NCBI RefSeq assembly: GCF_900636765.1
Contig: NZ_LR134313.1
Span: forward strand, 1,426,001-1,490,000
Origin: Neisseria canis
Lineage (GTDB): Bacteria > Pseudomonadota > Gammaproteobacteria > Burkholderiales > Neisseriaceae
Direction of reading: 5' to 3'
Length of the DNA stretch: 64,000 nucleotides
Shown here piece by piece: positions 1-7,555 of the stretch (positions are counted from its first letter, which is position 1; each line of letters begins with the position of its first letter). Below the pieces are notes generated by a model. It was not told the origin of the DNA. It did not search any database and saw only the letters and a program-made list of their open reading frames with translations. The position numbers were made by a program, and so were the translations under genes.

Positions 1-1003
1 CAGGTAAAATGCCGAGAGCATGCAGTAGGCCGCCCAAACTTAGAGCGAGAATCACAATGGTTTGGGTGAAAAACATGCTTTGGAGGCCGCCACGCGAAAG
101 CAGGCTGCCGGTTTGCCCCAAATCTGCGGCAGGCTTGTAACCGGCGAAGAACCAGCCGCCTATGTCTTTAATCGAGGGCGAGCTGTGGATATAGGTAATC
201 ACGAGGGCGGTGGCAACGGTGGCGATAATCGTGTAAATGGCGTTGATTTTGCGCAGAGCCAGTATCAGCAATACGGCAAACGGAATAAGCGTGTAACCGT
301 GTATCAGCCCGCTGGACAACAGTTGCGTTTTCATGGCGGCAATGCTGTCGAGATTGGCAGTGGAGGCATCGGCAAACAACACGAACAAGGCCGCGGTTAA
401 GACGAATGCGGGCACGGTGGTGTACATCATATTGCGGATATGTTCAAACAGATCAATGCCCACAATGGAAGCCGCAATGCCCGTGGTATCGGAAAGCGGC
501 GACATTTTATCGCCGAAAAATGCACCGGACACAATGGCGCCGGCGGTAATTGCGGGGTTGGCGTGAAACGCTTGGGTCATGCCGATAAAAGCCACGCCTA
601 TGGTGGCGCAGGTGGTGAGGCTGCTGCCGATGGCAATGCCGGTAACGGCGGTAAGCAGGAAAGCGGAAAGGTAGAAATAATCCGCCGAAATCAGCCCGAA
701 GCCGTAATACATCAGCGTGGGAATCGCACCCGACATCATCAGCGCTGACACCAAAAGGCCGATAAAAAAGAACAGATAAATCGCGCCTATGCCCGACATC
801 ACGCCCTCGGCCATCTGTTTCTGCATGGCTTTGAAACACACGCGGCGGGCCAAGCCGAACATCATCAGGCCGCATAAAACTAGGATAATGGCCAAATGCG
901 GTACCCATTCAAAGCCGATGATGGTTACGCCCATGGTGGCAATTATGATGGCGGCAATCAGCAACGCTTCTTTCGGGCGGGTATGGATTAATGTTTTTTT
1001 CAT
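1..1003 (-). CDS. NhaC-family Na+/H+ antiporter (partial, 3' end outside window)
   Basis: Membrane antiporter of the NhaC type (Na+/H+, or malate-lactate/Na+ in some members). The frame opens at ATG 1003 and stays open to base 1, so about 334 N-terminal residues are present and the C-terminus is missing. Hydrophobic segments repeat along the whole length. The family hallmark GDKMSPLSDTTG followed by AASIVG lies in the middle. Start choice: the first ATG after a stop, encoding a Lys-rich cytoplasmic start (MKKTLIHTRPKE). It is separated from the gpx-like gene upstream by an uptake-sequence hairpin at 1044-1075. The family call is firm from the motif; the substrate cannot be told from sequence. 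Confidence 0.88.
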   Translation of the reverse strand, partial: MKKTLIHTRPKEALLIAAIIIATMGVTIIGFEWVPHLAIILVLCGLMMFGLARRVCFKAMQKQMAEGVMSGIGAIYLFFFIGLLVSALMMSGAIPTLMYYGFGLISADYFYLSAFLLTAVTGIAIGSSLTTCATIGVAFIGMTQAFHANPAITAGAIVSGAFFGDKMSPLSDTTGIAASIVGIDLFEHIRNMMYTTVPAFVLTAALFVLFADASTANLDSIAAMKTQLLSSGLIHGYTLIPFAVLLILALRKINAIYTIIATVATALVITYIHSSPSIKDIGGWFFAGYKPAADLGQTGSLLSRGGLQSMFFTQTIVILALSLGGLLHALGILP

Positions 1004-1043
1004 GATGATTTGATTCGATAATGATTAAGGGTAGAACCGGCGC

Positions 1044-1075
1044 AATGCCTGTCTGAATGTTTCAGACAGGCATTT
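1044..1075. terminator. Inverted uptake-sequence pair
   Basis: ATGCCTGTCTGAA and its reverse complement, separated by 3 bases, form a perfect 13-bp stem. It lies downstream of the glutathione peroxidase gene. In Neisseria such pairs commonly act as transcription terminators as well as DNA uptake signals. Confidence 0.65.
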
Positions 1076-1086
1076 GTATGATGCGT

Positions 1087-1626
1087 TTAGGAAAGCAGCA
1101 GTTCCAAATCATCCGCTATTTCGGAAGGCTTGACGCTTGGTGCAAAACGCCCGACCACTTCGCCGTTACGGTTGACGAGGAATTTGGTGAAATTCCATTT
1201 AATGTCGCTGCCTTCGCGCTTCTCGCCGATTGAAGCGAGCTTGAGCAGCAGCTCTTTAAAGCTGCCGCCGCCCTTATCATTTGGCTGTTGCGCTTTCAGA
1301 TAGGCATACAGCGGGCTTTCATTCGGGCCGTTTACATCGACTTTGTCGAAAATCGTGAATTGCGTGCCGAATTTGGTTTGGCAGATTTGCGCGATTTCGC
1401 TGCCCGATTCCGGCGCTTGGGCGCGAAACTGGTTGCAGGGGAAATCCAAAATTTCCAGCCCCATAGGGTGGAACCGGGCGTAAAGCTGTTGCAGCTCTTC
1501 ATATTGCGGCGTTAATCCGCAGCGGGTGGCGGTGTTCACAATCAGCAGCACTTTGCCTGCATATTCAGACAGGCTTACTGCTTCGCCCGCCGCATTGCGC
1601 ACGGTGAAATCATAAATTGAAGCCAT
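1087..1626 (-). CDS. gpxA: Glutathione peroxidase (GPx family)
   Basis: Thiol peroxidase that reduces hydrogen peroxide or organic hydroperoxides, probably cytoplasmic (no signal peptide). 179 residues, the usual length for bacterial GPx. The peroxidatic site is visible as NTATRCGLT with Cys36, where many homologues read NVASKCGLT; it is the Cys form, not selenocysteine. The catalytic Gln is in FPCNQF near residue 66, the catalytic Trp in WNFTKFLV, and a candidate resolving Cys in QICQTKFG. An AAAGGA ribosome site precedes the ATG. The neighbouring GST gene reads the same way 20 bases upstream, which fits a small thiol/oxidative-stress unit. Bacterial members often use thioredoxin rather than glutathione; that cannot be decided here. 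Confidence 0.92.
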   Translation of the reverse strand: MASIYDFTVRNAAGEAVSLSEYAGKVLLIVNTATRCGLTPQYEELQQLYARFHPMGLEILDFPCNQFRAQAPESGSEIAQICQTKFGTQFTIFDKVDVNGPNESPLYAYLKAQQPNDKGGGSFKELLLKLASIGEKREGSDIKWNFTKFLVNRNGEVVGRFAPSVKPSEIADDLELLLS

Positions 1627-1646
1627 TGGGTTTCCTTTGTTCCGAT

Positions 1647-2240
1647 TTAAAGGCTGCCGACGGTGGCAGGGCGCTTTTCCAAAGCTGCGGGGTCGGTTTT
1701 GCGCACAAAATCAAGCTCTTCGAATCGGGCAACTGCCTGCGCGGTATCGCTGCGCACATGTTGGTTGAACAGGTCGGGGCAGCGCAGCTTCACGGTAAGC
1801 AAAACAATGCCGAGCATCACTTGCGGCCATTCCCGGCTTTGTGGATCGAGTTCGGGCGCTTGGGGCAGGGCGCGCCGAACGGCATCCAAGCAGCGTGCCA
1901 CCAGGGGATGATCGGTACTGTTTTCGGCTTTGAAACGCACGAGCTTGAGTGCCTGAATGCTTATTTCCAGCAGGCTGGCGGCATAAGCGGTAACGGCCAA
2001 ATCTTGCGGTGAAAAGGCATCATGGTGCAGGTATTGGCAGATGAGGTGTGTATTGTAAATGGTTACACCGTCGTCGGTTTCCAGCACGGGAATTTGGCCG
2101 AACGGATTTTTCCCGGCCAAGTCGGCAGGGTTGTCCCACGGGTTGGTGAAATGCAGGCGTAAATCGTTTTGCTGCAACAAGAGCGCGCGCACCAAGCATA
2201 ATCGGGCAAACGGGGAAGTGTGGCTGAGATAAAGCTGCAT
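1647..2240 (-). CDS. Glutathione S-transferase family protein
   Basis: 197 residues with the two-part GST layout: an N-terminal thioredoxin-like half starting MQLYLSHTSPFARLC, with the catalytic-type Ser/Tyr region, NPFGQIPVLETDDG (cis-Pro) and a glutathione gamma-Glu contact region near ITIYNTHLICQYL, followed by an all-helical C-terminal half. A GAAAGGAAC ribosome site lies just upstream of the ATG. It is co-directional with the glutathione peroxidase. Substrate unknown: it could be a detoxifying transferase or a YfcF/YibF-like peroxidase. The family call is secure, the exact role is not. Confidence 0.85.
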   Translation of the reverse strand: MQLYLSHTSPFARLCLVRALLLQQNDLRLHFTNPWDNPADLAGKNPFGQIPVLETDDGVTIYNTHLICQYLHHDAFSPQDLAVTAYAASLLEISIQALKLVRFKAENSTDHPLVARCLDAVRRALPQAPELDPQSREWPQVMLGIVLLTVKLRCPDLFNQHVRSDTAQAVARFEELDFVRKTDPAALEKRPATVGSL

Positions 2241-2283
2241 GGCTTGTTCCTTTCAGACAGGCATCAAAGATTTTATCGGCTGC

Positions 2284-2346
2284 TATAGTCAATCAACTTA
2301 ACTTTTACTACGGCGTTGCTGCGCGCCTTTGTGTTGATTGACTATA
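2284..2346. repeat. 63-bp miniature inverted-repeat element at the 3' end of aroQ
   Basis: Perfect 14-bp terminal inverted repeats, TATAGTCAATCAAC and GTTGATTGACTATA, flank an internal stretch containing TACGGCGTTGC. The TATAGT ends and that core word resemble Neisseria Correia-type elements, but this copy is much shorter. It overlaps the last coding part of aroQ and supplies its stop codon. A related pair of ends bounds the composite element at 27049-27189. Confidence 0.75.
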
Positions 2347-2777
2347 TTCACATGGCGGCTGCAAAAGCGCAGGGCGGCTTCGTAGCCGTAGGTGCCCAAC
2401 CCCACAATCACGCCGACGGCTTTATCGGAAAGATAAGAATGGTGGCGGAAGGCTTCGCGGCTGTGTACGTTGGAAATGTGGACTTCGATAAAGGGAATGC
2501 CTACGCCGCCGAGTGCGTCGCGGATGGCAATGCTGGTATGGGTGTAGGCGCCGGCGTTGATAATAATCATATCCGTGTTGCCGCGCGCTTCTTGGATGCG
2601 GCTGACGATGCCGCCTTCGCTGTTGCTTTGGAAATGGACAATGCCGAGGCCGAGTTCGGCGGCAACGCAGTCGAGATGTTTGCTGATGTCGGCTAAGGTT
2701 TCCGAGCCGTAAATGTGCGGCTCGCGGGTGCCGAGCAGATTGAGGTTGGGGCCGTTGATAACCAGAATGCGCGCCAT
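2298..2777 (-). CDS. aroQ: 3-dehydroquinate dehydratase, type II
   Basis: Third step of the shikimate pathway: 3-dehydroquinate to 3-dehydroshikimate. 159 residues, longer than the usual 145-150. Family motifs are clear: [13 protein letters not shown] at the N-terminus, the catalytic Tyr in HIYGSETL (near residue 23), [10 protein letters not shown], and [11 protein letters not shown] with FRHHSYLS. The C-terminal tail from about NIVNQ onward is encoded by a 63-bp inverted-repeat element (2284-2346), so the last 15 or so residues, rich in Gln and Arg, are probably not ancestral. The catalytic region is intact, so the enzyme should work. It is likely dodecameric, as family members are. Confidence 0.95.
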   Translation of the reverse strand: MARILVINGPNLNLLGTREPHIYGSETLADISKHLDCVAAELGLGIVHFQSNSEGGIVSRIQEARGNTDMIIINAGAYTHTSIAIRDALGGVGIPFIEVHISNVHSREAFRHHSYLSDKAVGVIVGLGTYGYEAALRFCSRHVNIVNQHKGAQQRRSKS

Positions 2778-2945
2778 AATGCTGCCTTTGTATGTTTAAA
2801 ATATATGCGGGTATTGTAACTGATGGCTCGGGGCTTGGGAAAGGGCGGGTGCGGGCGGCCGAGTGCGTGATATGTTAGGCCGATTTGCAGCGCAAGCTTT
2901 CAGACAGGCATTGTTTAGGTTTCAGCTTGCCGGTTTGGGGCAGGC

Positions 2946-2980
2946 AATAAAAATGCCGCTTGTAAAACAGGCGGCATTTT
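2946..2980 (-). terminator. Intrinsic terminator of rpsO
   Basis: On the minus strand a GC-rich hairpin (AAAATGCCGCC / GCGGCATTTTT) is followed by a T-run, just after the rpsO stop codon. Confidence 0.85.
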
Positions 2981-2997
2981 CATGAATCAGATTTCGA

Positions 2998-3267
2998 TTA
3001 TTTACGCAGACCCAAACGGCCGATCAGCTCGCGGTAAGTGTCGGGCTTGGTGCGGCGCAGGTAAGACAACAGGCGGCGGCGTGCGCTCACCATTTTCAAC
3101 AGGCCGCGGCGGCTGTGGTGGTCTTTAGGATTGGCTTTGAAGTGGGGTGTCAAGTCGTTGATGCGGAAAGTCAGCAATGCAACTTGCACTTCAGAAGAAC
3201 CGGTATCGCCTTCTTTGCGTTGGAAATCTTTAACGATTTGTGCTTTTTGTTCGATGGACAGTGCCAT
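2998..3267 (-). CDS. rpsO: 30S ribosomal protein S15
   Basis: Primary 16S rRNA-binding protein of the small subunit platform. 89 residues, the exact family length, with the conserved [28 protein letters not shown] and [10 protein letters not shown] blocks that contact helices 20-22. It stands as a single gene with its own terminator at 2946-2980. The 190-base upstream leader is long enough to hold the autoregulatory S15-binding structure known in other bacteria, but I did not identify it. Confidence 0.98.
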   Translation of the reverse strand: MALSIEQKAQIVKDFQRKEGDTGSSEVQVALLTFRINDLTPHFKANPKDHHSRRGLLKMVSARRRLLSYLRRTKPDTYRELIGRLGLRK

Positions 3268-3417
3268 GATAAAACTCCAAAAATGAATATGAACCTTGCG
3301 GTTCGGACAAGTTTGCCAAGCCGAAACCTGTGCAAACTCCTGAATCTGCCTGCGCCGATTATTGGGCGGACAGAGCGGTAATTATGTCATAAGTAACGGA
3401 TTTTGCCAAGTTCGGCT

Positions 3418-3456
3418 ATGCCTGTCTGAAAAGAAAACGGGCTTTCAGACAGGCAT
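3418..3456. terminator. Inverted uptake-sequence pair
   Basis: ATGCCTGTCTGAA and its complement, with a 13-base loop, just downstream of the acyltransferase stop. Likely terminator and uptake signal. Confidence 0.6.
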
Positions 3457-3460
3457 TCGG

Positions 3461-5131
3461 TCAGGCGTTGAGAAATTCGAGCAAATGCTGCCCGCCGACT
3501 TTCAGGGCTTCCAGAAATACGCCGACTTCCTGCTGTTGGTTTTCGGTGTGGCTCACGGTAAACAGCCAGCCTTCGGGCGTGATGGTGTAGTTGACGCCCA
3601 AGCCGCCCGGCGAGGTGGGGGCAAAGGCAAAGTTAACCACCGTGCTGTCGTCGCCTACGGTTGAGGTGGAGAGGAAATCGGTGGTGAAGGTTTGGTAGCC
3701 TTCGTCTTTAAAAAATACGGGGCTGCGGCTGCTTGCTTTGGGCGCCATCAGTTGCAGGCCGAGCAGGTGGCGGTTGGGGCCTTGGCCGAGTTTGCTTGCT
3801 TTGATGCGGGCTTTGTGCTCGGCCAGTGCGGCATCCAGCGCTTCGCGGGAGGGTTTCTCCTGCAATAGGGTGCCGACAAATGCCAGTGATTCTTCGGAAA
3901 CGGGGCGCACGCATTCGGTGCGGCCGTTTCGGAAGTGGCTCACATCAACGGCTTCGTAAGTGTTGCGGATGCTGCCGTAGGTGGTGAGCTGGGCGTATTG
4001 CAGGAGAAACTGCATCAGCGCGTCTTGGCTCACGCCTTTGGGAACGGTTAGGCCGTTGAACGGCACGCAGGCGCTGGTTACGCGCATCGGTTCGGCCTGC
4101 TTGGCATAGTTTTGCTGCCATTTTTGCCAGTTTTTCTGCAAGGCGGCATCCAGCTGCCATTCGTAGCGGTGGACGGCGGGGCGGTTTTTTTTGCCGCCGG
4201 GTGCGGCCAGTTTGGCGGTGGCGAGGGTAACGATGCCTTTAAGCGCGCCGCCGTCGGACCAAGTGTGTTCGCAATGCAGAAACAGGCGGTTGGTGCTTGT
4301 GTTGTAGCAATAGGTGGTGGGTTTGTAGCACCAAACGTTTTGCCCGGGTTGGAAGGTGGTTTGGGCGAGATCGCTGTCGGCATCGAGGTTTTCGCTGCTG
4401 ATGCTGATATGGAACAGGTCTTGTTCGATGTGTTCCAGCAGGCGGGTGTTGTCTTCCTGCTGTTGCAGGGTTTGGTATACGCGGGCGGTTTCGTTGCCGC
4501 CCAGATAGCAGGGCACGGCTACCGGATAGCGGTTTTGAGGGGTATCGGAAAGGATTTGTTCGAATGCCTGTCTGAACGTATCGGGGTGGTAGGCTTCGAA
4601 TTGTTCGTCGAGCGCGGCAAAGCGGTAGTAGAAACCGTTGTGCAACACGCCGATATGGCGGTTGCCTTTGGGTGAAAAGTGAAAACTGTCGACTTCTTTT
4701 TGCGGCACACGCGAAGCGCCCTGCAAAATCGCCCATTGCGTCATGCACACGGGGGTGCCTTGCGGGGTGTGCGGCACGGGAATGCGCTGATGGTAATAAT
4801 CGGCGCACACCGCTGCCAATGCGGATGCCCATTCCGCCAAATCCCTGCCTTGGGTTTGGATGCTGAAGCCTACGTTGCTGGTTAAAGGCAGCGGCGTGCG
4901 GACGCTCAGATAGCTTTCGAGCCAGGCGTCAATCAGCCAGCTGGTTTCGGCTTTTGCTGCAAATTGCTGCAGGGCGGCCTGCAATTCTTTGCCTTTGCGC
5001 GATTTGAAATAGCGGGTGGTTGCTGCGGTTTTCTCAAAAGCTTCGTCGCTCAGCAGCGGGCGCACCTGTTTCAAATAGCGTTCGCAGGTTTCGGCCAAAT
5101 CGGGCACGGGGAGGCGGGGTGTTTGGGACAT
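3461..5131 (-). CDS. Choline/carnitine O-acyltransferase family protein
   Basis: Transfers an acyl group between CoA and carnitine or choline. 556 residues from the chosen ATG, close to eukaryotic carnitine acetyltransferases. The catalytic His is in HCEHTWSDGG near residue 290. Other family blocks: the N-terminal LPVPDLAETCERYLKQVRPL, SNVGFSIQTQGRDLAEWA, and the C-terminal STSTVGDDSTVVNFAFAPTSPGGLGVNY. The start at 5131 is preferred over 5167 because CAGGAG lies just upstream and the family-like LPVP start follows directly. The gene follows a 42-residue membrane protein and a BCCT transporter, all co-directional. A complete uptake sequence lies inside the coding region near 4563. A link to imported carnitine or choline is inferred from context. 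Confidence 0.88.
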   Translation of the reverse strand: MSQTPRLPVPDLAETCERYLKQVRPLLSDEAFEKTAATTRYFKSRKGKELQAALQQFAAKAETSWLIDAWLESYLSVRTPLPLTSNVGFSIQTQGRDLAEWASALAAVCADYYHQRIPVPHTPQGTPVCMTQWAILQGASRVPQKEVDSFHFSPKGNRHIGVLHNGFYYRFAALDEQFEAYHPDTFRQAFEQILSDTPQNRYPVAVPCYLGGNETARVYQTLQQQEDNTRLLEHIEQDLFHISISSENLDADSDLAQTTFQPGQNVWCYKPTTYCYNTSTNRLFLHCEHTWSDGGALKGIVTLATAKLAAPGGKKNRPAVHRYEWQLDAALQKNWQKWQQNYAKQAEPMRVTSACVPFNGLTVPKGVSQDALMQFLLQYAQLTTYGSIRNTYEAVDVSHFRNGRTECVRPVSEESLAFVGTLLQEKPSREALDAALAEHKARIKASKLGQGPNRHLLGLQLMAPKASSRSPVFFKDEGYQTFTTDFLSTSTVGDDSTVVNFAFAPTSPGGLGVNYTITPEGWLFTVSHTENQQQEVGVFLEALKVGGQHLLEFLNA

Positions 5132-5184
5132 CGTGTTCTCCTGGTAATAATTGGGCGCAGGCGGCAATGCCTGTCTGAAAATGT

Positions 5185-5313
5185 TTAATCGTCTTTTTCA
5201 AAGAAGGCCAATTTGACGACATAGTATAAAAAGGCGATAACCAAAACCATCATCACGGTTTCGAGGATGTTGTCGTGAACGCTTTGGTTCCAATACAGAA
5301 TTTCTTTTTTCAC
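5185..5313 (-). CDS. 42-residue single-span membrane protein, GTG start (unrecognised)
   Basis: Short gene starting with GTG at 5313 and ending TAA at 5185. The ribosome site AAGGAG is formed by the last codons and stop of the BCCT gene; the order is GAG-TAA-ACC-GTG, so the start lies 3 bases after the transporter stop and translation should be coupled. The peptide begins MKKEILYWNQSVHDN, then has a hydrophobic span of about 20 residues (VMMVLVIAFLYYVVKLAFF) and an acidic end EKDD. I do not recognise a family. Position and topology suggest a small partner of the transporter. It is not long enough to prove coding by length alone; the coupling and the single clean membrane segment are the main support. 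Confidence 0.68.
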   Translation of the reverse strand: MKKEILYWNQSVHDNILETVMMVLVIAFLYYVVKLAFFEKDD

Positions 5314-5316
5314 GGT

Positions 5317-6870
5317 TTACTCCTTGTCTTTTACCGGAGCGGGCGGTAAGCGGGGCGCATCGCGGTTGAGCTGGCGCCACAGCGCGGCAAACCACAAATA
5401 CATAATGAACACAAACGGAAAGCCGGAAAAAGAGCCTACTGCTTTAATGCCTTCCATTTTGCCGGTGAAAATAACCGCGTAGCTGATCAGCGTCATCAAT
5501 ACGGCCCATACCACGGCGCGGAATTTGTTTTCGCGGCGGCCGTCACTGCTGGTCATAATGCCCAGCGAAATGGCCGCGCTGGTTACGGTGGTTACCACAA
5601 AGCCGAGGAACAGCACCACAGTCAGCGGCTTGGTCGCGAAAGACAAAGGCAGCATGTTGAGCAGGTAATAAAACGTGCCTTCATAGTCGCCCTTATTGGC
5701 AATTTCCGCCAAGCGCCCCGTGCCTTCCACCGTGTCGAGCAGGCTGAAACCGGAAAACACCGAAAACCAGATAACAATAAAGCCTGCCGGCACCATCACC
5801 GAGGCAAACACAAATTCGCGCAAAGTGCGGCCTTTGGAAATTTTAGCCAGGAACACGCCCACAAACGGCGCCCAAGTAACCCACCACACCCAATAAGCCA
5901 TCGGATACCACACCACCCAATCGCGGTTGTGGAACACATAAAGCTCGAAGGAATGATGGATGGTTTTGGTGAGGATGTTGCCGATGGCAACAATCAGAGT
6001 GCTGATAAAATAGTGCGTCGGGCCGGTAAGGAACACAAACACAAGCAGCAATATCGACAACACAACCGTAATATCGCCCAGCCATTTCATGCCTTTGTCA
6101 ATCGGCAGCACCGCACCTGCGGTATAGAGTGCGGCAATGGTAACAAGCACCACGGTTTTCCAACCTATGGTGTCGAATGCCATGCCCGTGATGATTTTCA
6201 GGCCGGAAGAAATCTGCACCGAAGCCATGGCAATCGAAGAGGAAACCGACATGGCAATCGACAAAATCGCCAAGCCCGTTACGATAATGCCCAAAGGCTT
6301 GGCCCATTTTTTATGTTTGAACGCATATTGCAGCGGCGCGGCAGGGGTACACTCGGTTTTATGCTGATACATAAAATAAGCCATCACCAGTCCGGCAATC
6401 GTATAAAGCGACCATGCCGGAATGCCCCACACATGCAGCGCAAGGCTCATTGCATTTTCAACCTTCTGATACTCCGGCAGATTCTCGGCCTTGATGCCGA
6501 TGGGCGAATGATAATAGTGCCACAGCGCCTCAATCGGGCCGAAAAACACAATGCCCACACCGATGCCGGCGGTAAACAGCATATTCATCCATGAAAAAAA
6601 CGAATACTCAGGCTGGGCATCCCGGCCGCCGAGCCGGATTTTGCCGAAACGCGGCGACAAAGCAACGGAAAGCCCCACGGCACAAGCCAGAAGGGGCAGC
6701 CACATAATCAGCCAGTCGAATTTAAGATAGAAAAATTTGCTCACGCCGGCAATGCTGTCGGTAAGCAGAGTGGGGTTTATCACGGCGGTTGCCGCCATAA
6801 AGCCCACCAGAAGGGCAGTCCATAAAAAATAATAGGGACGTTTGGACGGGGTTTCTTCTTGTGTAGACAT
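5317..6870 (-). CDS. BCCT-family betaine/carnitine/choline transporter
   Basis: Secondary transporter for quaternary ammonium compounds, with 12 predicted membrane helices across 517 residues. The glycine-rich segment MNMLFTAGIGVGIVFFGPIEALWHYY matches the substrate/Na+ site of the family. The Trp-rich hallmark is WVVWYPMAYWVWWVTWAPFVGVFLAKISKGRTLREF. No long charged C-terminal osmosensor tail like that of BetP is present, so it looks more like a nutrient or exchange carrier; this is inference. It is the first gene of a three-gene unit with the small membrane protein and the carnitine-type acyltransferase, suggesting carnitine or choline as substrate. Confidence 0.92.
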   Translation of the reverse strand: MSTQEETPSKRPYYFLWTALLVGFMAATAVINPTLLTDSIAGVSKFFYLKFDWLIMWLPLLACAVGLSVALSPRFGKIRLGGRDAQPEYSFFSWMNMLFTAGIGVGIVFFGPIEALWHYYHSPIGIKAENLPEYQKVENAMSLALHVWGIPAWSLYTIAGLVMAYFMYQHKTECTPAAPLQYAFKHKKWAKPLGIIVTGLAILSIAMSVSSSIAMASVQISSGLKIITGMAFDTIGWKTVVLVTIAALYTAGAVLPIDKGMKWLGDITVVLSILLLVFVFLTGPTHYFISTLIVAIGNILTKTIHHSFELYVFHNRDWVVWYPMAYWVWWVTWAPFVGVFLAKISKGRTLREFVFASVMVPAGFIVIWFSVFSGFSLLDTVEGTGRLAEIANKGDYEGTFYYLLNMLPLSFATKPLTVVLFLGFVVTTVTSAAISLGIMTSSDGRRENKFRAVVWAVLMTLISYAVIFTGKMEGIKAVGSFSGFPFVFIMYLWFAALWRQLNRDAPRLPPAPVKDKE

Positions 6871-6956
6871 ACGCAGCCTTTTTGTTATTCGTGTATCGTT
6901 TTGTGGAAACGGGTAAGACGCTGGCGTAATCGGATGTATTTTTTATCGGATTGTAC

Positions 6957-6996
6957 AATGCCTGTCTGAAAGCACAAAGGTTTTCAGACAGGCATT
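6957..6996. terminator. Inverted uptake-sequence pair
   Basis: ATGCCTGTCTGAA and its complement, with an 11-base loop, downstream of rbfA on the minus strand. Probable terminator and uptake signal. Confidence 0.6.
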
Positions 6997-7015
6997 GTTT
7001 TTTAAAGAACAGCGG

Positions 7016-7387
7016 TCAATCTTCGACCGGTTTTTCCGAAGCCGCTTGGTCAATCAGATGCGAAATGCTCATGCCCCGCTCAATCGACTCGTCATATTCA
7101 AAATGCAGCTCGGGAATGCGGAAAAGCTTGATGCGCTTGGAAAGCTCGCTGCGCAGAAACCCCTTGGCATGCTCCAAAGCCTCGGCGGTGATTTCACGGG
7201 TGGAATCATCCAGCACCGTATAGTAAATGGTGGCGTGGCTGTAATCGCGGGTTACTTCAACCTCATTGATGGTGATAAACCCCGCGCGCGGGTCTTTCAG
7301 CCCGGTACGCACCAGCTCGGCCATCTCGCGCATGATTTGCTCTTTCACGCGGTCGACACGCGCATAACCTCTGTTTGATTTTTTCAT
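7016..7387 (-). CDS. rbfA: 30S ribosome-binding factor A
   Basis: Assembly factor that binds immature 30S subunits near 16S helix 1 and is needed for cold adaptation. 123 residues with a single KH-like fold. Typical blocks are RVDRVKEQIMREMAELV, LKDPRAGFITINEVEVTRDYSHATIYYTV and LRSELSKRIKLFRIPELHFEYDESIERG. A CAGGAA ribosome site is present. In many bacteria rbfA lies between infB and truB; here neither is adjacent, and the gene is isolated between uptake-sequence hairpins. Confidence 0.97.
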   Translation of the reverse strand: MKKSNRGYARVDRVKEQIMREMAELVRTGLKDPRAGFITINEVEVTRDYSHATIYYTVLDDSTREITAEALEHAKGFLRSELSKRIKLFRIPELHFEYDESIERGMSISHLIDQAASEKPVED

Positions 7388-7406
7388 GATCGTTATTCCT
7401 GTGTTG

Positions 7407-7537
7407 ATGCCTGTCTGAAAATATGGTTCAGACAGGCATTGGATGATGTGCTTATTATACTGTATTTGGAGCGGGCTTGCGGCAGCAAGCTGCGGTAGTG
7501 CGCAATGCCTGTCTGAAAGTCTGGTTCAGACAGGCAT
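7407..7537. repeat. Two consecutive inverted uptake-sequence pairs
   Basis: One pair at 7407-7439 and another at 7505-7537, each ATGCCTGTCTGAA facing its complement. They fill the space between the PIN/NYN-like gene and rbfA and could terminate transcription of the former. Confidence 0.6.
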
Positions 7538-7555
7538 ATCGGTTTTGGAAAGGTT

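Noticed and set aside
507..908. 133-residue minus-strand frame within the NhaC region
   Set aside because: It is in another frame from the NhaC antiporter, whose own frame is open from 1003 to base 1 and shows family motifs; the His/Arg-rich peptide is a shadow.
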